A stretch of 64,000 nucleotides of DNA from Buttiauxella ferragutiae (GCF_001654915.1 NZ_LXEQ01000052.1), one strand, 5' to 3'. Counted from the stretch's first letter, positions 36,464 through 45,451 are shown. Numbers and translations are program-made. The notes: a model not told the origin generated them from the sequence alone.

Positions 36464-39400
36464 TTTACGCTCTCCTGTTTCTGGTCGTTGCCTTCACCGT
36501 CTAACCAGTTAATGTCTTTCATCTTGCGCACCACCACGAACTCATCACGATTGGAACCGACGGTGCCGTAGTAGTTAAAGCCGTAAGCCAGTTGCGCGTA
36601 ACCGCCAATCATGTGCGTCGGTTTCGGGCTAATACGGGTGACCGAGTTATGAATCCCGCCACGCTGGCCGGTAATTTCAGAACCAGGCAAGTTCACAATG
36701 CGTTCCTGCGCGTGATACATCATGGTCATGCCTTCAGGCACACGCTGGCTGACCACTGCACGCGCCGTCAGCGCACCGTTTTTGTTGAACACTTCAATCC
36801 AGTCGTTATCTTCGATGCCCAAATCTTTGGCGTCGATTTCACTCATCCAGACAATCGGCCCGCCGCGTGACAGCGTCAGCATCAGCAAGTTGTCGCTATA
36901 AGTTGAGTGAATGCCCCATTTCTGGTGCGGCGTCAGGAAGTTCAGCGCTTTCTCCGGATTACCGTTGGATTTTTTACCCATCACGCCTTTGACGGAGCGG
37001 GTATCAATCGGCGGACGGTACACCAGCAGGCTTTCGCCAAAATCACGCATCCACTGGTGATCCTGATACAGCTGCTGGCGGCCAGACAGGGTGCGCCATG
37101 GAATCAGCTCGTGAACGTTGGTGTAACCGGCGCTGTAAGAAACGTGTTCATCTTCCAGGCCCGACCAGGTTGGGCTGGAGATAATTTTGCGCGGCTGTGC
37201 CTGAATATCGCGGAAGCGAATCTTTTCATCTTCTTTATTGAGCGCCAGATGCGTATGGTCACGACCGGTAAATTCACTGAGCGCCGCCCAGGCTTTCACG
37301 GCTACCTGGCCGTTGGTTTCGGGTGCCAGGGTGAGGATCATTTCTGCGGCGTCGATAGCCGTGTTGATCATCGGCTGGCCTTTTGCCGGGCCTTCCGTTT
37401 TGGTGTAATTGAGCTTACGCAGCAGATCCATTTCAGACTGCGTGTTCCACGCGATACCTTTCCCGCCGTTGCCGATGGTTTCCATCAACGGACCAACCGA
37501 GGTGAAACGCTCGTAGGTCGCCGGGTAATCACGTTCAACCGTCACCAGATGCGGTGCAGTTTTACCTGGAATCAGGTCGCATTCGCCTTTTTTCCAGTCC
37601 ATCACGCCAAACGGCTGCGCCAGTTCTGCTGCGGAATCATGCTGAATTGGCAGCGTCACCACATCGGTTTCTTTGCCTAAATGGCCGACACACACTTCAG
37701 AGAATTTCTTCGCGATGGCTTTATAGATTTCCCAGTCGCTTTTTGAATCCCAGGCCGGGTCAACGGCCGCAGAAAGCGGGTGAATAAACGGATGCATATC
37801 CGAAGTATTCATATCGTCTTTCTCATACCAGGTGGCCGTTGGCAGCACGATATCGGAATACAAACAGGTGCTCGACAGGCGGAAGTCCAGCGTTACAACC
37901 AGATCCAGTTTTCCATCGAGGCCGTTATCCACCCACTCGACTTCTTCCGGCATCACGCCGCCTTCTTTACCGAGGTCTTTGCCCTGAATACCGTTTTCGG
38001 TACCCAGCAGGTATTTGAGCATGTACTCGTGGCCCTTACCGGAAGAACCCAGCAGGTTTGAACGCCAGACGAACAAGTTGCGCGGATGGTTATTGCCGGC
38101 ATCCGGTTGCTCGGCGGCAAAACGAATATCGCCACTTTTCAGCTGCTGAACGGTGTAATCCGCCGGGCTCATGCCTGCCGCTTTCGCCTGCTGTGCAATA
38201 TGCAGCGGGTTAGTGTTGAGCTGAGGTGCTGACGGCAACCAGCCCATGCGTTCAGCACGCACGTTGAAGTCAATCAAATGGCCGCTATAACGGGATTTAT
38301 CTGCCAGCGGAGAGAGCAGTTCTTCTGCGGTCAACGATTCATAGCGCCACTGGCTGGAGTGGTTGTAGAAGAATGACGTGCTGTTCATATGGCGCGGTGG
38401 GCGCTGCCAGTCGAGGGCGAACGCCAGCGGAGTCCAGCCGGTTTGTGGGCGCAGTTTTTCCTGGCCAACGTAGTGTGCCCAGCCGCCACCGCTTTGGCCG
38501 ACGCAACCGCAGAAGATCAGCATGTTGATCAGGCCACGGTAGTTCATGTCCATGTGGAACCAGTGGTTCATCCCGGCACCGACGATAATCATCGAGCGGC
38601 CATGGGTTTTATCTGCGTTGTCAGCAAACTCACGTGCGATGCGGATAATGTTCTGGCGAGAAACGCCGGTGATTTGCTCAGCCCACGCTGGGGTATACGC
38701 TTTAACATCGTCATAGCTTGCTGCGCAATTCGAGTCGTCCAGACCACGATCGAGGCCATAGTTGGCCAGCGTCAGGTCATAAACGGTGGTCACTAACGCG
38801 CTTGAACCATCAGCCAGTTGAAGTCGTTTAACCGGCAGTTTGTGCATCAGTACGTTATCGAGCTTCACGTTGCTGAAGTGTTCGGTGCTTTCACCACCAA
38901 AGTATGGGAAACCGACATCCGCCACTTCGTCGTGGCTACCCAACAGGCTCAGGCGCAGTTCAGCTTCTTCACCGCTGGTGCCATCGCGCTGCTCAAGGTT
39001 CCACTTGCCCTTCTCGCCCCAGCGGTAACCAATCGAACCATTCGGTGCCAGCAGTTCGCCGTTCTGGCTATCGATGGCCACGGTTTTCCACTGCGGGTTA
39101 TTTTCCTGGCCGAGGCCATCCACCAGATCAGATGCGCGCAGCATACGGCCTGCTGCGTAGAAGCCGTCACGCTCTTCGAGCATCACCAGCATTGGCATGT
39201 CGGTATAGCGGCGCACGTAATCGGTGAAATACTGGCTCGGGTTATCGAGGTGGAACTCACGCAGCATCACGTGGCCCATTGCCAGCGCCATCGCGGCATC
39301 AGTGCCTTGTTTTGGTGCCAGCCACTGGTCGCACAGTTTGGCGATTTCGGCGTAATCCGGCGTCACCGCCACAGTTTTGGTGCCTTTGTAACGCACTTCG

Positions 39401-40206
39401 GTAAAGAAGTGGGCATCAGGTGTACGCGTCTGCGGGACGTTAGAACCCCAGGCGATAATGTAGCTGGAGTTGTACCAGTCGGCAGATTCCGGGACGTCGG
39501 TTTGCTCGCCCCAGGTCATTGGCGAAGCCGGTGGTAAATCGCAGTACCAGTCGTAGAAGCTCAGACAGGTGCCGCCAATCAGTGAAAGATAGCGCGCGCC
39601 AGAAGCGTACGAAACCATCGACATCGCTGGAATCGGTGAGAAACCCGCGATACGGTCAGGGCCGAAGGTTTTGGCAGTAAAGACGTTGGCGGCAGCAATC
39701 AGCTCATTCACCTCCTGCCAGCTCGAGCGCACAAAACCACCGCGACCACGGGCTTGTTTATAGCTTTTGGCTTTTTCCGGGTCGTTGATGATGGAAGCCC
39801 AGGCGTCGACCGGGTCAGCATGAAGGGTTTTGGCTTCACGCCACAGTTTGATCAGGCGCTTGCGCATCAAAGGATATTTCAGGCGGTTGGCGCTGTAGAG
39901 ATACCAGGAGTAGCTTGCACCGCGTGGGCAGCCGCGTGGCTCATGGTTTGGCATATCAGGGCGGGTACGCGGATAGTCGGTTTGCTGAGTTTCCCAGGTC
40001 ACCAGGCCGCTTTTGACGTAGATCTTCCAGCTACAGGAGCCTGTGCAGTTTACACCGTGAGTGGAGCGAACCACTTTGTCGTGCTGCCAACGCTGACGAT
40101 AACCTTCTTCCCAATCACGGTTGGTATCGAGCAGTTGGCCATGTCCATCGGCAAAAGTTTCGCCCTTCTGTTTGAAGTAACGAAACCGGTCAAGAAATTT
40201 GCTCAT
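36460..40206 (-). CDS. narG: respiratory nitrate reductase alpha subunit (molybdenum)
   Basis: 1248 residues (E. coli 1247), the catalytic subunit with bis-molybdopterin-guanine-dinucleotide and cluster FS0. The N-terminal cluster motif is HGVNCTGSC followed by CPRGASYSWYLYS; FS0 uses a His in place of one Cys, as seen here. The start is ATG 40206 (MSKFLDRFRYFKQKGETFADG); the longer open frame upstream runs through the promoter and is rejected. First gene of narGHJI, preceded by an FNR palindrome and a distant NarL heptamer. Confidence 0.98.
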   Translation of the reverse strand: MSKFLDRFRYFKQKGETFADGHGQLLDTNRDWEEGYRQRWQHDKVVRSTHGVNCTGSCSWKIYVKSGLVTWETQQTDYPRTRPDMPNHEPRGCPRGASYSWYLYSANRLKYPLMRKRLIKLWREAKTLHADPVDAWASIINDPEKAKSYKQARGRGGFVRSSWQEVNELIAAANVFTAKTFGPDRIAGFSPIPAMSMVSYASGARYLSLIGGTCLSFYDWYCDLPPASPMTWGEQTDVPESADWYNSSYIIAWGSNVPQTRTPDAHFFTEVRYKGTKTVAVTPDYAEIAKLCDQWLAPKQGTDAAMALAMGHVMLREFHLDNPSQYFTDYVRRYTDMPMLVMLEERDGFYAAGRMLRASDLVDGLGQENNPQWKTVAIDSQNGELLAPNGSIGYRWGEKGKWNLEQRDGTSGEEAELRLSLLGSHDEVADVGFPYFGGESTEHFSNVKLDNVLMHKLPVKRLQLADGSSALVTTVYDLTLANYGLDRGLDDSNCAASYDDVKAYTPAWAEQITGVSRQNIIRIAREFADNADKTHGRSMIIVGAGMNHWFHMDMNYRGLINMLIFCGCVGQSGGGWAHYVGQEKLRPQTGWTPLAFALDWQRPPRHMNSTSFFYNHSSQWRYESLTAEELLSPLADKSRYSGHLIDFNVRAERMGWLPSAPQLNTNPLHIAQQAKAAGMSPADYTVQQLKSGDIRFAAEQPDAGNNHPRNLFVWRSNLLGSSGKGHEYMLKYLLGTENGIQGKDLGKEGGVMPEEVEWVDNGLDGKLDLVVTLDFRLSSTCLYSDIVLPTATWYEKDDMNTSDMHPFIHPLSAAVDPAWDSKSDWEIYKAIAKKFSEVCVGHLGKETDVVTLPIQHDSAAELAQPFGVMDWKKGECDLIPGKTAPHLVTVERDYPATYERFTSVGPLMETIGNGGKGIAWNTQSEMDLLRKLNYTKTEGPAKGQPMINTAIDAAEMILTLAPETNGQVAVKAWAALSEFTGRDHTHLALNKEDEKIRFRDIQAQPRKIISSPTWSGLEDEHVSYSAGYTNVHELIPWRTLSGRQQLYQDHQWMRDFGESLLVYRPPIDTRSVKGVMGKKSNGNPEKALNFLTPHQKWGIHSTYSDNLLMLTLSRGGPIVWMSEIDAKDLGIEDNDWIEVFNKNGALTARAVVSQRVPEGMTMMYHAQERIVNLPGSEITGQRGGIHNSVTRISPKPTHMIGGYAQLAYGFNYYGTVGSNRDEFVVVRKMKDINWLDGEGNDQKQESVK

Positions 40207-40300
40207 CGGGGTTCTCCTGATGTGGAGCCTGGAGGCTCTTCTGGTAAGGTCGACATTGCTAAGACTGCTGGCACGGTAACCCGCGCATAGGTGGGGAGAA

Positions 40301-40314
40301 TTGATGAGGATCAA
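40301..40314 (-). promoter_or_regulatory. FNR-binding site of the narG promoter
   Basis: TTGATGAGGATCAA matches the FNR consensus TTGAT-N4-ATCAA perfectly. Counting -41.5 from its centre puts the narG start near 40266, with TTACCG as a weak -10, which is typical of FNR-dependent promoters. Confidence 0.9.
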
Positions 40315-40459
40315 CTGGGGTTGAGCAGTTTCCAGGCAAGAACAGCCGATATACCACCAAAGTGGCAAGCGCCAAACAGAAAGTAAGTCATTAATAAAAA
40401 AGATTATTTATCGGTATTTACGGCTAAAAAGGAGTTGAAAATTGAGAGGCTGGGTATTA

Positions 40460-40466
40460 AGGGGTA
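40460..40466 (-). promoter_or_regulatory. NarL heptamer of the narG promoter
   Basis: AGGGGTA (TACCCCT on the minus strand) fits the NarL heptamer TACYNMT. It lies about 197 bases upstream of the predicted narG start, matching the key NarL site near -195 in E. coli. Confidence 0.65.
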
Positions 40467-40472
40467 ATCACT

Positions 40473-40496
40473 GGGGCTTGCAGCAAGGCAAGCCCC
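40473..40496 (-). other. hairpin after the yihN-like gene
   Basis: GGGGCTTGC and GCAAGCCCC form a perfect 9-pair stem with a six-base loop, 10 bases past the yihN-like stop. There is no T run on the minus strand, so it may protect the message end rather than terminate well. Confidence 0.6.
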
Positions 40497-40505
40497 AAAT
40501 ATTCA

Positions 40506-41771
40506 TCAGACAGATTCGACAAGTTCAGACTGGCGAGTCGCACGGATGTTTCTCATCAGCAGGCCAGAAACGATAATCCCTGCGCAAGCGAATACCGCCA
40601 TCAAACCAAACACAATCTGGTAGCCGATAAGCCCAGCGTTGTGGTCCAGAATATAACCATACAGGCTGTAGCAGAACATCGCCGGGGCATAACCAATAAA
40701 GCTGCCCAGCGCCATCGCCGCACCGGTGTTCTTTTCACTGATGCCCGCCTCGCCGATAGGGGCAAAGAACACGGCACGTTGGGTAAAGATCACTGCGCCA
40801 AACAGCAATGTACAAGCCATACCCAAATAAACAGGCATATGTTCATGTGGTAATAAAATCAGGCCGACTAATGCAATGGCACTAACAATAAAGGTATAGA
40901 ACAGATACTTGCTTGGTGATTTTAAAACTTTATCGGCAATTAAACCGCCAATTGGGCCACCGACCATTTTCAGGCAATATTGGTTAATAATCCCGTAAGC
41001 ACCCACCAGGGCAATCGGTAATGCGTAGATATTTCTTAAGAATGGAATAAAGAAAGTCAGGCCGCAATACACCGCATACACAAAGAATACGCTGAAAGCA
41101 ATTAACCAAACGGTCTTATTTTTTAATACGCTACCCATACCTGGTTTATCTGCTTTTTCCTCAGAACATTCTTGCTTCACCACTTGTTCTTCCGGGCTTT
41201 CTTTCAGCACAAACATAATGACCACGCCGACGACAATCGCGATAGCGGAATAGAATATAATAGCCGCTCTAAAACCAAAGTAGTCGCTACCGAACCAGGT
41301 AAACACTGCCAGTGCACTGAAGGCAATAATAGTATCAACAATGCCACGTCCGGTTTCGAAGAAGCCAAACAAGCGCCCTTGCTGGGTGTTGTCACCGAGT
41401 AAACTGACGGACTTTAGTAGCACCGGCCAGTTGAGCATGTCGCAGGTCACACCAAACAGCGCCCAAACAAACAGTATCCCCCAATAGCCCGGCATGGTGG
41501 ATAAGTAAATACCTAACAGACCGGTGGCGATCAGTGAAAACGACATGGTAAACCGGCGTGGCAGACGGTCAGAAAAATAAATAGACAGGAAGAAACCAAT
41601 CGTCGTGACAATCGAGTTGACCGACATCGCGTTACCAATTTCACCGTTGGTGAGATGAAAATACTCCTGCATAGGAACATAAAATGCATCTTTCAATGAA
41701 GGCAATTTATATATTGTTCCACCGCACAGAACCAAAAGACTAAATATAGTCCATCTTTTTTTAGTTAGCAT
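40506..41771 (-). CDS. yihN: MFS transporter, YihN-like
   Basis: 421 residues, the E. coli YihN length, with about 12 membrane helices of the major facilitator superfamily. It closely follows E. coli YihN (CGGTIYKLPSLKDAFYVPMQEYFHLTNGEIGNAMSVNS in short pieces, ALFGVTCDMLNWPVLLKSVS, GRLFGFFETGRGIVDT). The substrate is unknown; the neighbouring isomerase and GntR regulator suggest a sugar or sugar derivative. Start at 41771, with GGGGTG 5 bases upstream; an in-frame GTG at 41783 overlaps that site. Last gene of a three-gene cassette between narK and narG. Confidence 0.88.
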   Translation of the reverse strand: MLTKKRWTIFSLLVLCGGTIYKLPSLKDAFYVPMQEYFHLTNGEIGNAMSVNSIVTTIGFFLSIYFSDRLPRRFTMSFSLIATGLLGIYLSTMPGYWGILFVWALFGVTCDMLNWPVLLKSVSLLGDNTQQGRLFGFFETGRGIVDTIIAFSALAVFTWFGSDYFGFRAAIIFYSAIAIVVGVVIMFVLKESPEEQVVKQECSEEKADKPGMGSVLKNKTVWLIAFSVFFVYAVYCGLTFFIPFLRNIYALPIALVGAYGIINQYCLKMVGGPIGGLIADKVLKSPSKYLFYTFIVSAIALVGLILLPHEHMPVYLGMACTLLFGAVIFTQRAVFFAPIGEAGISEKNTGAAMALGSFIGYAPAMFCYSLYGYILDHNAGLIGYQIVFGLMAVFACAGIIVSGLLMRNIRATRQSELVESV

Positions 41772-41818
41772 AAGACACCCCACCCTGAATTAGCGGCATT
41801 CATTATTTTTGAGAATAT

Positions 41819-41849
41819 AGCCATCTCACACAATGTGAGAAATATGGCT
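41819..41849 (-). other. hairpin between the yihM-like and yihN-like genes
   Basis: TCTCACA (41824-41830), loop CAA, TGTGAGA (41834-41840) is a perfect 7-pair inverted repeat. It is extended by AGCCAT (41819-41824) with ATGGCT (41844-41849) after a small bulge. It sits in the 92-base gap between the two genes. Confidence 0.65.
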
Positions 41850-41863
41850 TTAAATGATTTTAA

Positions 41864-42838
41864 TTATTTATTTAAAACAGCTAGCGCATCTTTATTCAAG
41901 TCAGCAACAATATTGCGGACATGACTTATTTGATTCATTGCATCATCAATTTCTTTATTCAGCCTTTCAGCCAGCCCCGATGTGGGTAAAGGAGTTTCAC
42001 TCATCTCACGTAATGGGATCCATGGGTTGCTGTCTTCATCGGTAAAACGAAATGCGGGCGCGTAATAATCCACTTCTTCTTCCAGACCGAATGCCGTGAC
42101 CTGGGGTTTATCCTCACCCAAACAGATTAATTGCAGCAGCAACTCTTTAAACGGCAATTCGCCTTGCCCGGAAATACATGCGGTATGTCCGCGTCCGGTA
42201 CCTTCGTGATTAATCAGCGCATCTTTGATATGTACCTGGGTGGTTTCTTTTCCCATCACCGCCAACGCTTCAAGTGGCTCTTCATTGGCATTAATCATGT
42301 TGGCAAAATCAAACAGCAGGGAAAGCTGCGGGAAGTCGGCCTGTTGCACCAGGTGCACCAATTCGTGACTTTGCAGATCTTCGTGTTGCTCAAGGGTAAA
42401 GGTCAGGCCGCTGTGTTGGTATTGCGCTTTAATGTACTGAATATCCTTCGCAATAATGTCCATTACCTCAGACAACGAACCTTCATAGCGTGGGTAAAAC
42501 CGCACTGACGTGGCACCCGATTTCAGCGCAATATTGACCGCTTCATCAATCGTCCGCGCATCCGATGCACTGGTTTCGATATGCACATCCAGCCCTAGCT
42601 GGCGCGCTTTCGCCGCAAAACGCTCGAGCCGCTCACCGCTGGCATGCCTTAGCGACTGGCTTTCACCATCAACAACATGAATCTTCACCCCTTTCAGTTG
42701 CTGTTGGCTGGCAATATCCAGCAAATCTTCCGGCAGGATCTTCTCCATACGCATGTTTAAATGAAACGCATAGGCATGCAGATAAAGCGGCAGATTCGCG
42801 GCGCGCTCGACAATTTTTGTAGCTTGGATGCTATCCAT
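41864..42838 (-). CDS. yihM: sugar phosphate isomerase/epimerase (xylose-isomerase-like TIM barrel), YihM-like
   Basis: 324 residues of the AP-endonuclease-2/xylose-isomerase-like TIM-barrel family. Family-type metal-site segments are FTLEQHEDLQSHE (Glu), LLFDFANMINANE (Asp), TTQVHIKDALI (His/Asp) and FGLEEEVDYY (Glu). Enzymes of this fold isomerise or epimerise sugars with a divalent metal. The identification as YihM rests on its length (E. coli 326) and its place between a GntR regulator and a YihN-like transporter. AGGAG precedes the ATG; it is 8 bases after the regulator gene, so it is co-transcribed. Confidence 0.78.
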   Translation of the reverse strand: MDSIQATKIVERAANLPLYLHAYAFHLNMRMEKILPEDLLDIASQQQLKGVKIHVVDGESQSLRHASGERLERFAAKARQLGLDVHIETSASDARTIDEAVNIALKSGATSVRFYPRYEGSLSEVMDIIAKDIQYIKAQYQHSGLTFTLEQHEDLQSHELVHLVQQADFPQLSLLFDFANMINANEEPLEALAVMGKETTQVHIKDALINHEGTGRGHTACISGQGELPFKELLLQLICLGEDKPQVTAFGLEEEVDYYAPAFRFTDEDSNPWIPLREMSETPLPTSGLAERLNKEIDDAMNQISHVRNIVADLNKDALAVLNK

Positions 42839-42846
42839 GGTAACTC

Positions 42847-43554
42847 CTATAAATCGATATAAAACTCTACAGATTCAAAACGCCAATATTCAATATCAAC
42901 CTGAATAACGTGCCCGGCTTCGTCGGCACGGTATTTTTCAACACGGATAGCCGGTGTACCGGGCGTGCCGCCCATACCTTTGCAGGCGCCCGCCGAAAGC
43001 CGTGTTGGTTTAAACGCTAAGTGCTGCGTGTGCGAGCTTTTGCCGAAGGCTTCTTGCCACACATCAACAAATGAACGGTCGCCTAATTTGTCGATAAAAC
43101 CGGGTGCAAACTGCGCATTGATAAAGGTTTCATGATAGAAAACTTTATGATTATCAAGGGCTCCCCATCCACAAATCTGGTAGATTTCATCACCCTCTTT
43201 GACGTTCAACAACGCCAAAATTTCCGGCTCAGCACTATAAACACGCTCTTTCTCCAGGAATCCCCAGGATGGCAAACGGCCCTGTTCAAGTGCGGCCTGC
43301 TTAAAACTGGTGGACGTGTTCGGGGTGTATTTGAAACACGGTAAGGCAACGAACCAACCGCGACGATCTTTACGGAAGATCTTTTCTTCCCCTTCGAGAA
43401 ACAACAGCGCCTGCCGCAGTGTCATGCGCTTGATGCCCAGTAACTCTTCCAGTTCACGTTCAGAAGGTAATTTACTGCCCGGCTGTACCACACCTTTGCT
43501 CAGCCAGTCGTTGAGCATCTCTTTTGCGGCTTCTACTGTGGAACGGCTTTTCAT
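42847..43554 (-). CDS. yihL: GntR/HutC-family transcriptional regulator, YihL-like
   Basis: 235 residues. N-terminal winged helix (about 1-70) with PGSKLPSERELEELLGIKRMTLRQALLFLEGEEKIFRKDRRGWFV, the GntR signature, followed by a UTRA ligand-binding domain (about 85-232) as in the HutC branch. Length agrees with E. coli YihL (236). It probably senses the substrate of the cassette and represses its own operon. A 12-base perfect palindrome of the HutC type lies just upstream of its start. A weak GGGT precedes the ATG. Confidence 0.82.
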   Translation of the reverse strand: MKSRSTVEAAKEMLNDWLSKGVVQPGSKLPSERELEELLGIKRMTLRQALLFLEGEEKIFRKDRRGWFVALPCFKYTPNTSTSFKQAALEQGRLPSWGFLEKERVYSAEPEILALLNVKEGDEIYQICGWGALDNHKVFYHETFINAQFAPGFIDKLGDRSFVDVWQEAFGKSSHTQHLAFKPTRLSAGACKGMGGTPGTPAIRVEKYRADEAGHVIQVDIEYWRFESVEFYIDL

Positions 43555-43564
43555 GCTTTAACCC

Positions 43565-43582
43565 ATTTGGTTTAAACCAGAT
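43565..43582 (-). promoter_or_regulatory. probable operator of the YihL-like repressor
   Basis: TGGTTTAAACCA at 43568-43579 is a perfect palindrome inside an 18-base imperfect one. GntR/HutC-type regulators often bind sites of the form TGGTNTANACCA. It lies 11 bases before the start codon of the regulator. Confidence 0.6.
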
Positions 43583-43695
43583 TTACGGCAAAGGTACTCT
43601 TTGCCTGCGAAAGTGACAATGGTACCAGGGGTAGTAGTTATTCTAAATGTGAGGTTTCTCTCAGAATAAGGCAGGATCAGGGGGGTATTTCAGGC

Positions 43696-43721
43696 AAAAA
43701 AAAGCGCGACCGAAGCCGCGC
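43696..43721 (-). terminator. terminator of narK
   Basis: On the minus strand GCGCGGC, tetraloop TTCG, GTCGCGC (one G-U pair), then a run of eight T; 29 bases after the narK stop. It separates narK from the yihLMN-like cassette. Confidence 0.93.
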
Positions 43722-43749
43722 AAGGGATAACCAAATGGTTAAAAATGGA

Positions 43750-45144
43750 CTATTTACGCGATGATTTGCGGCCATAAACGGCCCAGGTAATCACCACACA
43801 AACAATGTAGAACACCAGGAAAACTTTCATTGCCCCCGCCGGAGAACCGGTTAGAGCAAGGGATGTACCAAATGCTTTCGGGATAAAGAAGCCGCCAACA
43901 GCACCAATCGCCGAGATAAAGCCCAGTGCCGCCGCCGTATCGGTTGCCGCTTCGCGCAGCGCTCTTTCTTCAGTGCCGCCCTGCGCTTTCACACGATCCA
44001 TGGTCAACTTACGGAAGATAACGGAGATCATCTGGAAGGTGGAACCACTCCCCAAACCCGCCGTCAGGAACAACATCAGGAATACCCCGAAGAAGGCGAT
44101 AAAGTTACCGCCGACACCATTGTGTGGCAGCGTGGTAAACAGCAACGCACTGAAAATCGCCATAAATACAAAGTTAATCAGCGACACTTTGGTGCCACCA
44201 AAACGGTCGGAAATTGCGCCACCCGCAGAACGCGCCAGCGCACCGAACAGCGGGCCAAAGAAGGCGAAGTGCAGAATGTTGACATCCGGGAACTGGGTTT
44301 TTGCCAGCATCGCAAAACCGGCAGAAAAACCGATAAACGAACCGAAAGTCGCCAGATAGAGTACGCCCATGATCCACAAGTGCGCGCGTTTAAGCACCGG
44401 CAACTGTTCTTTCAACGAGGCTTTCGAGGTGGCGAGGTCGTGCATACCAAACCACGCGGCGAGAGTGAAAATCGCCAGCAATGGCACCCACACCCAGGCG
44501 GCGTTTTCGAGGAACAGCATGGTGCCATCCGCTTGCTCAACGCCAGTTCCACCGAATACTGCAAACATCGACAGCGAAATCACCAGCGGCGCAACAAGCT
44601 GCATCACGCTCACGCCCAGGTTCCCCAGACCGCCGTTAATACCCAGTGCACCACCCTGTTTTGCTTTCGGGAAGAAGAAGCTGATATTCGCCATGCTGGA
44701 GGCAAAGTTTGCCCCCGCAAAACCGCAAAGCAGCGCGATGATGATGAACACGCTAAATGGCGTTGCTGGGTTTTGCACCGCGAAACCTAACCACACGCAA
44801 GGAATGATCAAAATCCCGGTACTGAACGCCGTCCAGCGGCGGCCACCGAATACCGGCACCATAAAGGAGTAAGGCACGCGCAACAAAGCCCCGGAAACTG
44901 ACGGCAGCGCGGTCAGCATAAACAGCTGGTCAGTAGTGAAGTTGAAACCCACCTTATTCAGGTTTACCGCCACCGCACTAAACAGCATCCACACGCAGAA
45001 TGCTAACAACAAACAAGGTACGGAAATCCATAAATTGCGGCTGGCAATGCCGTGACCCCTGCTTTGCCAAAACGCCGGTTCTTCTGGTCGCCACTCGGTA
45101 ATAAGCGATCCCGTTTTTTGGCTACTATCGGGAGACTGGGACAT
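43750..45144 (-). CDS. narK: nitrate/nitrite transporter NarK
   Basis: 464-residue MFS transporter (nitrate-nitrite porter family), about 12 helices, importing nitrate and exporting nitrite during nitrate respiration. The family signatures GFAGANFASSMANISFFFP and GGLGNLGVSVMQ and the C-terminal half GSGSTFQMISVIF are present. The start is at 45144 (MSQSPDSSQK) behind GAGGTG; the longer frame to 45180 is not needed. It is divergent from narX. Expression is expected under FNR and NarL from the sites upstream. Confidence 0.96.
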   Translation of the reverse strand: MSQSPDSSQKTGSLITEWRPEEPAFWQSRGHGIASRNLWISVPCLLLAFCVWMLFSAVAVNLNKVGFNFTTDQLFMLTALPSVSGALLRVPYSFMVPVFGGRRWTAFSTGILIIPCVWLGFAVQNPATPFSVFIIIALLCGFAGANFASSMANISFFFPKAKQGGALGINGGLGNLGVSVMQLVAPLVISLSMFAVFGGTGVEQADGTMLFLENAAWVWVPLLAIFTLAAWFGMHDLATSKASLKEQLPVLKRAHLWIMGVLYLATFGSFIGFSAGFAMLAKTQFPDVNILHFAFFGPLFGALARSAGGAISDRFGGTKVSLINFVFMAIFSALLFTTLPHNGVGGNFIAFFGVFLMLFLTAGLGSGSTFQMISVIFRKLTMDRVKAQGGTEERALREAATDTAAALGFISAIGAVGGFFIPKAFGTSLALTGSPAGAMKVFLVFYIVCVVITWAVYGRKSSRK

Positions 45145-45205
45145 AAACACCTCAAAAAAAGTGAGAGTAATTGCCGCCACATTAGGGGCTAATCAGGAAT
45201 AGAAA

Positions 45206-45219
45206 TTGATGTGAATCAA
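45206..45219 (-). promoter_or_regulatory. FNR-binding site of the narK promoter
   Basis: TTGATGTGAATCAA fits TTGAT-N4-ATCAA exactly. A start about 41 bases from its centre (about 45171) would leave a 27-base leader before narK. Confidence 0.88.
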
Positions 45220-45376
45220 GGGATAAACCATCTAAACAACGTTCAAAAACTCACCGTCATTCTTTATGGGTAAGCACTGAAAATGAAAATAGTGTGGTTT
45301 TTCACATGGCTGAAAGCAGGTGTTAGTCACCCGCTATCTCGCTATGCCACCCCTGGCAATTAGTGGGTAATCCTTA

Positions 45377-45389
45377 AGGGGTATGGGTA
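45377..45389. promoter_or_regulatory. NarL heptamers in the narK-narX intergenic region
   Basis: AGGGGTA and ATGGGTA, sharing one A, both fit the reverse complement of TACYNMT. They lie about 205-210 bases upstream of the predicted narK start and 60-75 bases before narX, so either gene could be the target. Confidence 0.5.
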
Positions 45390-45451
45390 TACTCCAGGGG
45401 ATGTCTGAGAATACCCGCACTCTCTATCCTGACTCCGGAGTTCACCTTTCG

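Noticed and set aside
36907..40290. Several long open frames antisense to narG and narH
   Set aside because: They are shadows caused by high third-position GC in strongly coding genes; no ribosome-binding sites or recognisable products.
40207..40368. A 54-residue N-terminal extension of NarG
   Set aside because: The extension runs through the FNR site and promoter, whereas MSKFLDRFRYF at 40206 matches the family start.
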